Assembly: GCF_003818135.1 (NCBI RefSeq)
Contig: NZ_RPOH01000061.1
Span: 1 to 62,131, forward strand
Reading direction: 5' to 3'
Length of the DNA: 62,131 nucleotides
From: Buttiauxella warmboldiae
Lineage (GTDB): Bacteria; Pseudomonadota; Gammaproteobacteria; Enterobacterales; Enterobacteriaceae
Under the pieces are notes generated by a model. The model worked only from the letters and a program-made list of their open reading frames with translations. It did no database searches and was not told where the DNA came from. Position numbers and translations under genes: made by a program. Of this stretch, positions 1 through 9,512 are shown piece by piece; within the stretch, counting starts at the first letter, position 1, and the number at the start of each line of letters is the position of its first letter.

Positions 1-24
1 AAGGAAAAAGCGTGGTTTTTCCTT
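1..24 (-). terminator. Terminator-like hairpin after digH
   Basis: The perfect inverted repeat AAGGAAAAA / TTTTTCCTT (1-9 and 16-24) with loop GCGTGG lies 17 bases beyond the digH stop. It is A/T-rich in the arms and cut by the window edge, so a U-tract cannot be judged. It may also serve a convergent gene outside the window. Confidence 0.5.
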
Positions 25-40
25 CTTTGTGGTTATCAGC

Positions 41-1324
41 TTAATTCCCCCAGCGACTCCTCAGATAGCGGACTGCTTCCTGAGTCTGCGGCTGATTAAG
101 ATGATCTTCACGGAACAAAATCGTGCCGTTGATTTGCGGCAGTGATTCATTCAGATCGAGCTGTTTTTTCAACTCCGGCACGCCGCCGTTTATCGTCCAG
201 TCCGGCTCTTTTTTGGAAAACTCACCGACTTTATACAGCGCAACGCCAATATAGAGGCGCGTATGCGTGGGCCGCACCACATCCGCCCACCATTTTGCCA
301 GCACATCATAACGTGCCGCATCGCGTGCGAAGGGCCAGTACAGCTGGGGGGCTATATAATCCAGCAGACCTTGCTGTACCCATTTGCGGGTGTCGGCAAA
401 AGATTCATCGTAGGCCGCAGCGCCTCGGGTATCAGAACCAGCAGGATCGAATGAACGATTACGCCAGACCCCAGCAGGGCTGACGCCAAATTCAACCTCA
501 GGTTTCAACTGCTTGATAGTCCGTGAAACCTGTTCAATGAGCTGTTCGGTGTTATTTCGTCGCCAGTCCGCCTTTGCAGCAAAGCCCTGACCATATTGCT
601 GGAATGTCTCGCTGTCATTGATGCGCGAAGCGGGGGTTTCCGTATAAAAATAGTCATCAAATTGCACACCGTCTACGGCATAACGCGAAACGACTTCAGC
701 CACAATGCTGGTTATCCAGTCCCGAACTTCCGGGATGCCGGGGTCGAGCACAAAACGCTCTCCAGAGGTGCGGATCCAGTCGCGGTGCAGCACAAATACG
801 CTTGGTGGCCGGTCTGACAAAGTGCGGTTTAATTCAGCAACGGTCGATGGTTTGGTGTTGGTCGAAACGCGATAGGGGTTAAACCAGGCGTGAACTTTAA
901 TCCCGCGCTTATGCGCTTCATCAAGCATAAACTGTAACGGATCGTAGCCCGGATCTGCGCCAATTTTACCGGTCAGCGTATCTGACCATGGCAGGATTTT
1001 TGAAGCCCACAGCGCGGTGCCATCCGGCTTAACCTGGAAAAATACGGTGTTGATACCGAGGCTTTTCAGGTTATCCAGTTTATGCTTCAGCGCTGCCTGC
1101 TGCTGCCGGATACGGCTGGCGGCATTGCTGATATTCACCGATGCCACAGGCGGCCAGTCCAGGCGCGAAACCGTGGTCAGCCAGACGCCGCGAACCGGCT
1201 CCTGATGCTGCAGTGGTTTGAGCGGTAGTGGCTTAGCCACCGGGGTAACCAGGGAAACCGGCGGCTTAGAAGCGCAGCTGGCAAGTAGCAGAGCAGCGGC
1301 AACCAGGCAGCCTAAGGTTTTCAC
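41..1324 (-). CDS. digH: Glycosyl hydrolase DigH (YddW), outer-membrane lipoprotein
   Basis: The 427-residue product matches E. coli DigH (YddW), about 439 residues, along its length. DigH is a divisome-associated glycosidase of the GHL10/DUF187 family that cuts denuded peptidoglycan glycan strands. The N-terminus is a lipoprotein signal with lipobox LASC (Cys17), so the mature protein should be membrane-anchored in the periplasm. Family blocks seen are VRGVWLTTVSRLDWPP, INTVFFQVKPDGTALW, VDGVQFDDYFY and GAAAYDESFADTR, typical of a TIM-barrel hydrolase with acidic catalytic residues. The start is GTG at 1324 with no clear ribosome-binding site and no upstream in-frame ATG, so the exact start is less certain than the gene. 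The next gene upstream belongs to the unrelated type I secretion locus. Confidence 0.93.
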   Translation of the reverse strand: MKTLGCLVAAALLLASCASKPPVSLVTPVAKPLPLKPLQHQEPVRGVWLTTVSRLDWPPVASVNISNAASRIRQQQAALKHKLDNLKSLGINTVFFQVKPDGTALWASKILPWSDTLTGKIGADPGYDPLQFMLDEAHKRGIKVHAWFNPYRVSTNTKPSTVAELNRTLSDRPPSVFVLHRDWIRTSGERFVLDPGIPEVRDWITSIVAEVVSRYAVDGVQFDDYFYTETPASRINDSETFQQYGQGFAAKADWRRNNTEQLIEQVSRTIKQLKPEVEFGVSPAGVWRNRSFDPAGSDTRGAAAYDESFADTRKWVQQGLLDYIAPQLYWPFARDAARYDVLAKWWADVVRPTHTRLYIGVALYKVGEFSKKEPDWTINGGVPELKKQLDLNESLPQINGTILFREDHLNQPQTQEAVRYLRSRWGN

Positions 1325-1522
1325 TTTAGCTGCGAGCGCAAAGCAACGAGAAGTGCTAATGATAGACTCCAGAATGTCAGGGTTTAGCCAGAACGAAATA
1401 TTCTCTTCTGATTCGAATTTAAGTCAATGATACAAATTAGGTTAATGGCAAATCAGGCAGGGGATATGGCTGAATTAAGGCTGGCGAGTGACCTCATGTT
1501 CACTTGCCATACAGCCGGGGCA

Positions 1523-2857
1523 TCAGTATTCTTTAAATGCCCGCTCCAGGCGGGCGATTAACGGTTTGAAAAGATAGCTTAGCAATGTCCGCTCGCCCGT
1601 TTTTATGGTCACACTCGCCGGCATCCCGGCTTTAATTTTGTAGTCACCCAGCAGATGCTGCCCCTCTGTAGACACCAGAACTTCAGCAAGATAGTAGGGC
1701 TGCTGTGTCACCTCATCCATTAAACGGTCGGCTGAAATCGTTAGCACCTGAGCCGGAACTGACGGTAATAAAGCATGGTTGAGGGCAGGGAATAGCACGT
1801 CAACCGTCAGCCCGGGAGCCAGTTTATCAATGGCGTGCACCGGAATTTTGGCGTCAATTTGCAGGGGCTGGCCGGCAGCAACAATATCCATTAGATGTTC
1901 CCCCGGCTGAATGACACCGCCTATCGTGCTCACTTTAACATCCAGCACGATACCATCGATGGGCGAGCGGATCTCCGTATTGCCCAGCTCATGGCGCGTC
2001 GACGCCAGCTCATCCTCCAGCATGGCAACCTCTTTTTGCTTCTCGGTAAGCTCAGATTCCACTTCCCGCAGGTATTGATGGCGCACCTGGTAGGCTTTAA
2101 TTTTCAACTCATTTTGCTGTGATTTCAGTTTGGCAATGTTAAGGATGTCTTCTGAGACGCTGCCGGATATTTCTGCCGCCTCACGTTCCAGCACCAGCAA
2201 TTGCGCTTTGGGGTAATAATTTTTCTCGCTGAGCGCTCTGATGGCACCCAGCTCGCGGTTAATCAGGCTGAATTGACGGTCGTGGTAGCCCTTTATTTTA
2301 TTCAAATTCTCGGTTTGCCCCACCAGGCCATCCAGGGTTTCCTGAATCATGGATAACTCATCCTGAATTGTCCTGCGGCGCGTATCAAATAATTTAGCCT
2401 GCAAGTTTCTGACTTCTGCCAGCCGTTTATTATCGGCAAATTGCTGCGTCAGGGTCCGATCAAAGGCAATGTTTTCCCGGCCGTCTCGCTCTGCCAGTAG
2501 ACGATCTTCCACGCTCTTTGCTGAAATATATTGCGCGTTTAATCCGCTGTAGCGCATTTCAAGCTGCATCTTATCCAGCCTTACCAGAACCTGGTTTTTT
2601 TTAACGGCGTCCCCCTCTTTGATAAAGATATCGGTTACTCGCCCACCGCTTAGATGCTGGATAGTTTTACGGTTGCTCGAAACTGTCACCGTACCATCAG
2701 CAACCACACCCGCATCCAGAGGCGCTTGTACCGCCCATAGTAAGAAGCCCCCAACGCCGAGCACAATAACGATTATTCCGCGCAGTATCGGTGGCCAGAT
2801 TTTGGTATCCACGCTACCGGAACCGGGGACCGCTTCAGTAGTGTTATTCTTTTTCAT
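1523..2857 (-). CDS. Type I secretion periplasmic adaptor (HlyD/PrtE family)
   Basis: The 444-residue product is a membrane fusion protein of the HlyD/AprE/PrtE type, which bridges an ABC exporter and an outer-membrane channel. One transmembrane segment (about residues 25-45, GIIVIVLGVGGFLLW) is followed by a beta/lipoyl half-motif (GGRVTDIFIKEGDAVKKNQVL), a long helical hairpin and the closing half (IRSPIDGIVLDVKVSTIGGVIQPGE). Family length is about 430-450, so it looks complete. The start is ATG at 2857 with GAGG about 7 bases upstream, and it begins 2 bases after the exporter stop, so the two are probably co-translated. No TolC/PrtF-type outer-membrane gene follows in the 200 bases before digH; the housekeeping TolC would be needed. 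Confidence 0.92.
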   Translation of the reverse strand: MKKNNTTEAVPGSGSVDTKIWPPILRGIIVIVLGVGGFLLWAVQAPLDAGVVADGTVTVSSNRKTIQHLSGGRVTDIFIKEGDAVKKNQVLVRLDKMQLEMRYSGLNAQYISAKSVEDRLLAERDGRENIAFDRTLTQQFADNKRLAEVRNLQAKLFDTRRRTIQDELSMIQETLDGLVGQTENLNKIKGYHDRQFSLINRELGAIRALSEKNYYPKAQLLVLEREAAEISGSVSEDILNIAKLKSQQNELKIKAYQVRHQYLREVESELTEKQKEVAMLEDELASTRHELGNTEIRSPIDGIVLDVKVSTIGGVIQPGEHLMDIVAAGQPLQIDAKIPVHAIDKLAPGLTVDVLFPALNHALLPSVPAQVLTISADRLMDEVTQQPYYLAEVLVSTEGQHLLGDYKIKAGMPASVTIKTGERTLLSYLFKPLIARLERAFKEY

Positions 2858-2859
2858 TA

Positions 2860-4599
2860 TCAGGCCTCGCGTTGCTGTTCATGACTTGATGACGCAGAGG
2901 TTGCCACCGGTTTTAAGATGTTGGCCTGGCGTAGATTAGCAAAAACCTGGTCACGGGTTCCGAACTCCTGCATGGCTCCTTCATTAAGGAGTAATACCTT
3001 GTTGACCACCCCGAGCAGCGTCGGGCGGTGCGAGATAATTACGGTGGTCTGGCCTTGCGTGCGTAGCGTATTAATCGCCTTGATAAGGGCAAATTCACCC
3101 GCGTCATCCAGGTTGGCATTAGGTTCATCCAGAACGATAAATACGGGTTTGTTGTAGACCGCCCGCGCCAGCCCAATGCGCTGCCGCTGCCCGCCGGATA
3201 GCTGATGCCCACCCGCGCCAAGCGGTGTGTCATAGCCCTGGGGGAGGCGTAAGATCATTTCGTGTACCCCTGCCAGCGTCGCCGCTGCGACGATAAGTTC
3301 GCTGTCGTTTTTTGCAAAGCGGGCGATGTTTTGCGCAATACTGCCATCAAACAGCTCCACATCTTGCGGAAGATAGCCGATGGTAGGACCAAGTAACTCT
3401 TTGTCCCACTGACAAATATCCGCCCCGTCCAGGCGTACCTTACCGGATAACGGCTTCCAGACGCCAACCAGCAGCTTAGCCAGCGAGGTTTTACCTGAGG
3501 CGGAAGGACCAATAATACCCAGCACCTCACCTTGCTCGAGGTGGAATGAGATATTGCGCAATAAAGGGGATTGCTGGCCGGGTGCCGCAGCGAAAACCGC
3601 TTCGACGCTGATATTGCCTTTCGGGCGCGGCAGCGTCAGGATCTCTTTCGGTGCCGGGTACTCCTTCAGCAGCGTTGATAGCTGGTGCCACGCGCTACGA
3701 AATTGCACAAACTGCTTCCAGCTACCGATGATTTGTTCCACCGGATTAAGAACGCGCCCAAGAATGATGGAAGCGGCAATCATCAGCCCCGGGGTAATCT
3801 GGCCCCCGATCACCAGTAAGGCGCCGGCTCCAAGTGCAATGGATTGTAGCAACACGCGTACAAAGCGGCTCAGGCTACTTAACCCTGCGGTTTTATCGGC
3901 GATCTGGGTTTGTAATATCAGTACCTTGCTATGCTGCTCCTGCCAGTTCTGTTTCAGGCTGGAGAGCATGCCCATCGCTTCAATGGCATCGGAGTTTTGT
4001 AACTGTTTGTTGAGTTTACTGGCGTTATTGATGGTCAGCGCATGGGCCTGCTGAATAGGGCGCTTGGTTGAAATTTCAGAAACCAGCGTCAGAATAAATA
4101 ATATGATTATCCCTCCGGCAGAGAGATAACCCAGCAGCGGGTGAACAATAAAAGCAATAAACAGATATACCGGTGTCCAGGGAATATCCAGTAGTGCAAA
4201 CAGGCTATTACCGGACAGGAACTGACGAATTTGATCCAGCTCGGCCAGCGCCTGGGCGGGGTTATTATCGCCGGTCGCCACCTTACGCTTAAAGGCCGCA
4301 TTAAAGATCGGCTGGCTTAATTTCACATCCAGTCGGTTACCCAGCCTTACCATGACGCTTGAACGGGCAGACTCGATCATGGCAATAACAATATATAATC
4401 CAACAATCAGTAACGTTAGCATCAGCAACGTCGTGGTGTTTTTGCTCACCAGAACGCGGTCATAGACCTGCAACATATAGATTGCCGGCGCCAGCATAAG
4501 CATATTTATCACACAGCTAAAAAACAGCAGCGTAATAAAGGTGGGTTTTATCCCCTTTAAGGCACTCTTCAGTGCCGCAGGCATAGGCTGGCGCGACAT
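2860..4599 (-). CDS. Type I secretion ABC permease/ATPase (PrtD family)
   Basis: This 579-residue protein fuses a transmembrane domain (N-terminal half, several hydrophobic helices from residue ~20) with an ABC ATPase. Walker A GPSASGKT lies near residue 350, the signature LSGGQRQRIGLARA near 455 and Walker B VFIVLDEP near 478, with a later switch His in TVIISHRP. It matches PrtD/AprD exporters of RTX proteases and related substrates (570-600 residues). I chose ATG at 4599 rather than the longer frame to 4677, because AAGGAGAAG lies just upstream and the protein then starts like the family (MSRQPMPAALKSAL). It begins 10 bases after the RTX gene stop, so its dedicated cargo was almost certainly that protein. 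Confidence 0.93.
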   Translation of the reverse strand: MSRQPMPAALKSALKGIKPTFITLLFFSCVINMLMLAPAIYMLQVYDRVLVSKNTTTLLMLTLLIVGLYIVIAMIESARSSVMVRLGNRLDVKLSQPIFNAAFKRKVATGDNNPAQALAELDQIRQFLSGNSLFALLDIPWTPVYLFIAFIVHPLLGYLSAGGIIILFILTLVSEISTKRPIQQAHALTINNASKLNKQLQNSDAIEAMGMLSSLKQNWQEQHSKVLILQTQIADKTAGLSSLSRFVRVLLQSIALGAGALLVIGGQITPGLMIAASIILGRVLNPVEQIIGSWKQFVQFRSAWHQLSTLLKEYPAPKEILTLPRPKGNISVEAVFAAAPGQQSPLLRNISFHLEQGEVLGIIGPSASGKTSLAKLLVGVWKPLSGKVRLDGADICQWDKELLGPTIGYLPQDVELFDGSIAQNIARFAKNDSELIVAAATLAGVHEMILRLPQGYDTPLGAGGHQLSGGQRQRIGLARAVYNKPVFIVLDEPNANLDDAGEFALIKAINTLRTQGQTTVIISHRPTLLGVVNKVLLLNEGAMQEFGTRDQVFANLRQANILKPVATSASSSHEQQREA

Positions 4600-4609
4600 G
4601 TGCTTCTCC

Positions 4610-7600
4610 TTATGCGATAAGTTCGCTATTACCGTTGTTAACGGCAAAGGCAGACGGTATTTCGAGGATAAAATCACCCATATTCACGGTGGTTGAATTC
4701 ACGCCCACTAACGTAATGACATCGGTACCGACGGTAACAAGGGTATTGCCACCGTTTGCCGCGATCCCGACGCTACTGGCGAAATTAACCGAGGTGATGC
4801 CCAGCAAACTCAGATCGAGATAATCCTGCCCGCCATTCGCATTACTATCGAAACCGTTGATGCGGTCCTGGCCAAAGCTTGCGCTGAAGGCGAAGATGTC
4901 ATTTCCGGTGCCGCCATCCATAATGTCGTTGCCAGTCTCGCCGTTAAGTATGTCCGCACCGGTACCGGCAGTAAGGGTATCGTCACCCGCGCCACCAATC
5001 ATCGCGTCGTTACCGTTCCCTCCCAGCAGGGTATCGTTACCGTCACCGCCGTCCAGGAGGTCATTACCCAACCCGCCCGACAGCCGATCGTTTCCGCCCA
5101 TGCCGAATAAGAAATCATTACCGTTACCGCTGGTAATAATGTTGGCAAGGTCATTACCGGTACCGATGAAACTGCCTTGCCCGGTGAAGAGCAGTTCTTC
5201 AACATTGTCGCTCAGGTCGTAACTGCTGAGGCCGGTTTCAACGACATCCCGCCCGGCATTAAGGCCTTCAAGCACAATGTCTCCAGCACTATCCACGAGA
5301 TAGGTATCATTTCCGATACCGCCAGCCATGCTATCGGCACCGAGGCCACCATTGAGGGTGTCGTTGCCCGCATCCCCCTGGAGAGTATCTTGTCCTGCCT
5401 CACCTAACAGGCTGTCGTTACCTGCGCCACCGACCAACAGATCGTCGCCTGCACGTCCAAGCAGAGTATCACTGCCGCCTTCGCCACGCAGGATGTCACT
5501 CCATGTCGTTCCAACAAATACGTTCCCTGCGTTGCTGCCAACCATAAGGTCGCCAACCGGTTGGGTCGTGGTTGAAGTCAGAACAACAGGGGCATTACCT
5601 TCATCGTCAACCACGGTAACCACCACCTGCAAATTCCTGCCGACCATCCCCTGGCCCGGTGTAAAGGTAGCCGCAGTGGCTCCGGCAATATTGACGAATC
5701 CGGTCGCCGTGCTCATGCGCCATTGATAGCTAAAATTACCGCCGCTCAGGCCGTCAGCATCAGCGATACTCGAAACTACCGCGGTAAGCATCAGGCTTTC
5801 GGTTGGCGTCAGATCGTTAATGACCGGCGCACCGCTAGTCGGCTGGTCCCGTATCATTACCGGCTGGGTTTGTGCAGAAAGCACTTTTTCCGCATCCCCC
5901 ATACGATCGTTGAAGCTGGCAACTACCCGCAGCGGTGCCCCCTGGATGGCTCCCGGCACTCTGAATTCCACGCCGGTTGCCTGGTCCCGCCATTCGCCGC
6001 CCACTAGCGCCTGCCAGGTCAGCGTGATAGCGGTATTGGCCGCGATACCGTTGCCATCCGCCAAATTAGCCAGATCGACACGCAGGAGATCGCCCACCGA
6101 TGGAGAAGGGTTATTGATGGTGAGATTGCCCGTTGCCTGTTGCGCGGTCACCCACAGCTGTTCACCGTTACCGAACTCGAGTTTTTCGATGTTCAGCAGG
6201 CGGTCGATACCATCATCCAGGTTCAGTGCGGCATCGGGTGTTGCATGATCAACACGCAGGCTACCATCCGCCATACGGCTAAAGGCGTAGTTGCTGCTGA
6301 TGTCGCGGTACACCGCAACATCAGTTTCCGAACCATCACCTTCGTGGTGGATTTCGCGCACAATAGCAAGCCGATCGGGTTTTAAGGTGCCCGCCAGCAT
6401 GTACGATTTCAGCTCGTTGATACTGTCTACGCTGGTAATACCCGGTAGCCCGCTGACCGCAATCCTTACGTTCAGCCATGCGTCACCATCAATGATGTCA
6501 TTGCCTGCTTTACCAGTAATGCGATCGCTGCCGCCGCCGCCAAGTAAAATATCGCTGCCATCATCCGGGTTAAACAGCACGGCGTCAGGGTTAGAAGAGT
6601 GTTCCACACCGAGGATCGCCTGCAGTCCGTTAATTCTGTCGGCGCCTTCCTGGGTAAGATTATTGGAGAGCGGGGTGCCCTGAACCGGCGCGGTACCAAT
6701 GGGCTGCTCGGTCCCCGTTAACACATCGTTGTGTTTCCATCCCGACAACCCTTCAACCAGGTCGAAGCGGTCTCGCAGAATAAACTCCTGCTGGTTAACG
6801 AAAATTGGAATACCGAGATCGGAATTTGCACCGTTCGGGTCGCCTTTATGGATTGCCCAGTCGAAACCCGACATCCCGTTATTGCGCTGGATACCCGCCC
6901 CCTGAACCATGATGTCGTCACCGGCTTCGCCATCGTAGTCGGTATCGTTGCCCTGGCCGTTCAGCACGTCATGACCAATAATGGTGCTGTTGAAGAACAA
7001 CTCGGAGTTATCACCGGCAAGCGTATCGAAGCCGTCACCGCCTTCCAGCCAGTCGTCGCCCTCATTACCCAGCAGGAAGTCAGCGCCCGAACCACCCAGC
7101 GCAAAGTCATTATCCCGCCCGGAAAAGACCTCCTGTGCATCTTCGCCGACTACCACAAAATCACTGCCGCTGCCGCCGAACACCAGATCGTTACCGTTAC
7201 CGGAAAAGATGACATCATGCCCCGCATCACCATGCAGGAAATCAGCATCTCCGACTGGCGTACCGGTATCGGTAATAATGTCATTGCCGTCGCCGCCGTG
7301 AACCACGTCGGCCTCATCGCCACCATCCAGACGATCGTCGCCGCCATCTCCCCACAGACTGTCGATTCCTTTACTACCAATTAGCGTATCGTTACCGGCA
7401 GAACCGCCGAGTACCACATGCCCATCACCGGTATATTTGATATACCCACCGTCTGCCGCACCATCACCGTTCACATCCTGAGTGGCATCTTTTCTCACCA
7501 GCAGCGGGGTGAGCAAATCTTTCAGCGGGTTACCCCAGGTCGGATCGGCTTCCGTTTGCAACGCGCGATTGACTTCGAAAATATGGTCTGGCGTGCCAAA

Positions 7601-8260
7601 CAGATTCGCGGGCAGGTGCGACGAACCATTTTCACCCAGGTCGCTATTGCGCATCACCAGGGCGGAAAACGAGTTTGCTTCCAGCTCGTTGAGCATGTTC
7701 ATCCCCTGAACACGGCTCAGATAGTAGAAACGATCGCCGTCTTGCAGCATTTCCATTTGTGTTTCAAAGACAAAGTTAAAGGTGGAACCCAGCATTCCAC
7801 CAAACTCGTTCTTGCGTTCCGCGAGGCCACCGATCCAGAAATCGACCATATTCAGGCCAGACTCTTTGGTTGCCCATGTTCCGGTACTGTTAAAGAAATC
7901 GAGCGCGTCAGCCGGAGGCGGGGTGCTGCCATCACCAAACAGCAAGAAGTTTACCGCCGCGCGTTTCTCTTCAAGCGTAGTAGCGCCCAGAATCGACTCG
8001 TGCTGGCCGTAGGCCGCCATAAAGTTGATGATGGAGGCCGGGTTTTTCAGGTACGTCGTAAAATCAGCCCAGCTGGTATAAGGCCGTAGTTCGCTATTGC
8101 CGCTTAACGCATGGAACTGCTCACGGGCCTGGTTGAGCGTTGGCATGCCGGTTTCACGGCCGCGGGCAATGTTCAACGCACCTAAATCTAGCGGTAGCCC
8201 AATAAGGTTGTTACGCAGGGCATCGGTAATAAATTCGTCAATTTCGTTACCGACCTGTCG
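4610..8260 (-). pseudogene. RTX haem-peroxidase, N-terminally truncated remnant
   Basis: The open frame runs from stop TAA at 8261-8263 to 4610 (1216 codons) and has no proper start. It begins mid-domain: VGNEIDEF, ALRNNLIGLPLDLGALNIARGRETG is the C-terminal end of an animal-type haem peroxidase domain as found in large secreted bacterial peroxidases. Counting from residue 1 at 8176, RTX nonapeptides (GGxGxDxL) follow at about 250-400, then a middle region with Ig-like segments, then a second RTX block at about 890-1110 and a C-terminus DFILEI...ELIA that would carry the type I secretion signal. The catalytic N-terminus (usually well over 1000 residues) is absent. TTG at 8176 or ATG at 8146 could start a non-enzymatic RTX product, but neither has a convincing ribosome-binding site. 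The exporter genes follow directly. Confidence 0.85.
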
Positions 8261-8263
8261 TTA

Positions 8264-9026
8264 AAAAACAGGCAGGGCAATGAACTGTATGTAACAACAC
8301 GAACTACCTGCTTGCGGATACAGTGCAAAAATCCATTTTAAATATTGGCTACCTGTTTAGAGTTACTCTCCCGGTAATACTTAGCGGGATAAGTTTATTC
8401 ATCTCACTCAGAAAGTTATTTAAACAAGCTGCAGGCGGCCTCAGCCCTTTGAATTTGCGAATGCATTCAAGGCAAATGGAATGAAAAACGGTAATGGTGC
8501 TTGTCTTTTTTGAAGGGGCAATCTCACATTACATTTTTGTTATGATCCTAACTATGGTTTTTCTTTGCATTACTACACTCATACTTTTTTATGAGTTATG
8601 AAAAAATTAAAATTTGCTCTAATGGCTGATACGGTTTTATCGATCTTTTTTCTTAACCGATCACGGTAGTGCAGAATCACAGCTCGAAGTTTGCCACGCA
8701 GGCTGGCGTTTGGCTGCTGACAGGAATAGCCCGAAATGCGCCTCAGAATGTAAGTGCGATTTTTCTGTAAGGCCAGATTTTCAACGAAAAGCATCTATTG
8801 AAAATGGAAGGGGGGAACGCCAGTGGCTGGCTGATGCTTGCAGCCGGGACCAACCACTGGAGTTTGTAGCTTAAACTAAATTTAACATAATATACATTAT
8901 GCGCACCAAAATCACGGAGGCTCAATGCTAATGTCTATTTGTGGCTCATAACACGAATGGCCAGGCTATAGTTTTCAGACCTATATGTCTGGTCAACGAC
9001 TCGCTTTTCCTGATGAGGAGTTTTCT
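8264..9026. other. Gene-poor AT-rich interval
   Basis: No supported gene. Short minus-strand frames (8579-8794 and 8743-8925) have no ribosome-binding site and no recognisable family. A nested hairpin is visible: outer arms CCAGTGG (8820-8826) and CCACTGG (8854-8860), with GGCTG/CAGCC inside. The left edge coincides with the point where the peroxidase reading frame breaks off, so the interval probably includes a deletion or insertion junction. Confidence 0.6.
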
Positions 9027-9077
9027 ATGGCTGTACACCGTGAAAGAAATCAACCGCCTAAAAATCCTTCGCCCTGA
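9027..9077 (+). CDS. Putative 16-residue leader ORF upstream of arsRBC
   Basis: ATG at 9027 is preceded by GAGGAG with a 7-base spacing, a strong ribosome-binding site for such a short frame. The product MAVHRERNQPPKNPSP is basic and proline-rich. It ends 67 bases before arsR, just ahead of the candidate ArsR operator. I do not recognise it; it could be a translated leader, an independent small protein, or the start of a lost gene. Confidence 0.3.
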   Translation: MAVHRERNQPPKNPSP

Positions 9078-9105
9078 AAGTATGCTTTAAAGACATTTAT
9101 ATATG

Positions 9106-9128
9106 AATTAACATATGCATTGTTAATT
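9106..9128. promoter_or_regulatory. Candidate ArsR operator
   Basis: A perfect inverted repeat, AATTAACA (9106-9113) and TGTTAATT (9121-9128), with spacer TATGCAT, lies 17 bases before the arsR start codon. Position and symmetry fit the operator of the metalloregulator ArsR, which would repress the arsRBC operon until arsenite or antimonite binds. The TATATAT just upstream could contribute to the -10 region. Assignment is by position and symmetry only. Confidence 0.6.
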
Positions 9129-9144
9129 GATATCGAGGTTCAAC

Positions 9145-9465
9145 ATGCTCCAGCCTGTTCAACTTTTTAAACTGCTTGCCGATGAAACCCGTTTGAACAT
9201 TGTGATGCTGCTCAGAGAATCCGGAGAGCTGTGTGTCTGCGATATCTGTGCAGCAACGGTGGAATCTCAACCCAAAATATCACGCCATATGGCTCTGTTA
9301 CGCGAGGCTGAGCTGGTCATCGATCGCCGTGAAGGAAAATGGGTGCATTATCGCCTGTCGCCGCATATGCCAGCATGGGCGGCGCTCATCATCGATGCAG
9401 CCTGGAATAGTGAGCGTGAAAACATCCGTAGTAAACTGGGCCGGGCTTCAGCCAGTTCTTGTTAA
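9145..9465 (+). CDS. arsR: Arsenic-responsive repressor ArsR
   Basis: A 106-residue winged-helix regulator of the ArsR/SmtB family. It closely matches E. coli ArsR: the metal-binding motif ELCVCDIC sits at the start of the alpha3 helix, with its Cys pair for As(III)/Sb(III), and the recognition region SQPKISRHMALLREA follows. I chose ATG at 9145 (MLQPVQLFKLLADE) instead of ATG at 9127, because CGAGG lies 7 bases upstream and homologues begin there. It is the first gene of arsRBC and should repress its own operon through the palindrome at 9106-9128. Confidence 0.95.
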   Translation: MLQPVQLFKLLADETRLNIVMLLRESGELCVCDICAATVESQPKISRHMALLREAELVIDRREGKWVHYRLSPHMPAWAALIIDAAWNSERENIRSKLGRASASSC

Positions 9466-9512
9466 GCACATAAGAACATATTCGAAAAAACAAATATAAC
9501 TGGAGTTTTATG

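Noticed and set aside
1483..1508. Imperfect stem GGCGAGTGA/TCACTTGCC as a terminator for the secretion adaptor
   Set aside because: One mismatch, no U-tract; possible but too weak to list.
4900..5480. Repetitive DNA suggesting a CRISPR array or tandem repeats
   Set aside because: The periodicity is 27 bases and in frame with RTX nonapeptides; repeats are degenerate and have no spacers.
4857..8089. Long plus-strand frames opposite the RTX gene
   Set aside because: They mirror the GGxGxD-coding repeats and have no ribosome-binding sites or recognisable families.
8579..8925. Minus-strand ORFs of 71 and 60 codons
   Set aside because: No ribosome-binding site, no family, AT-rich chance frames.
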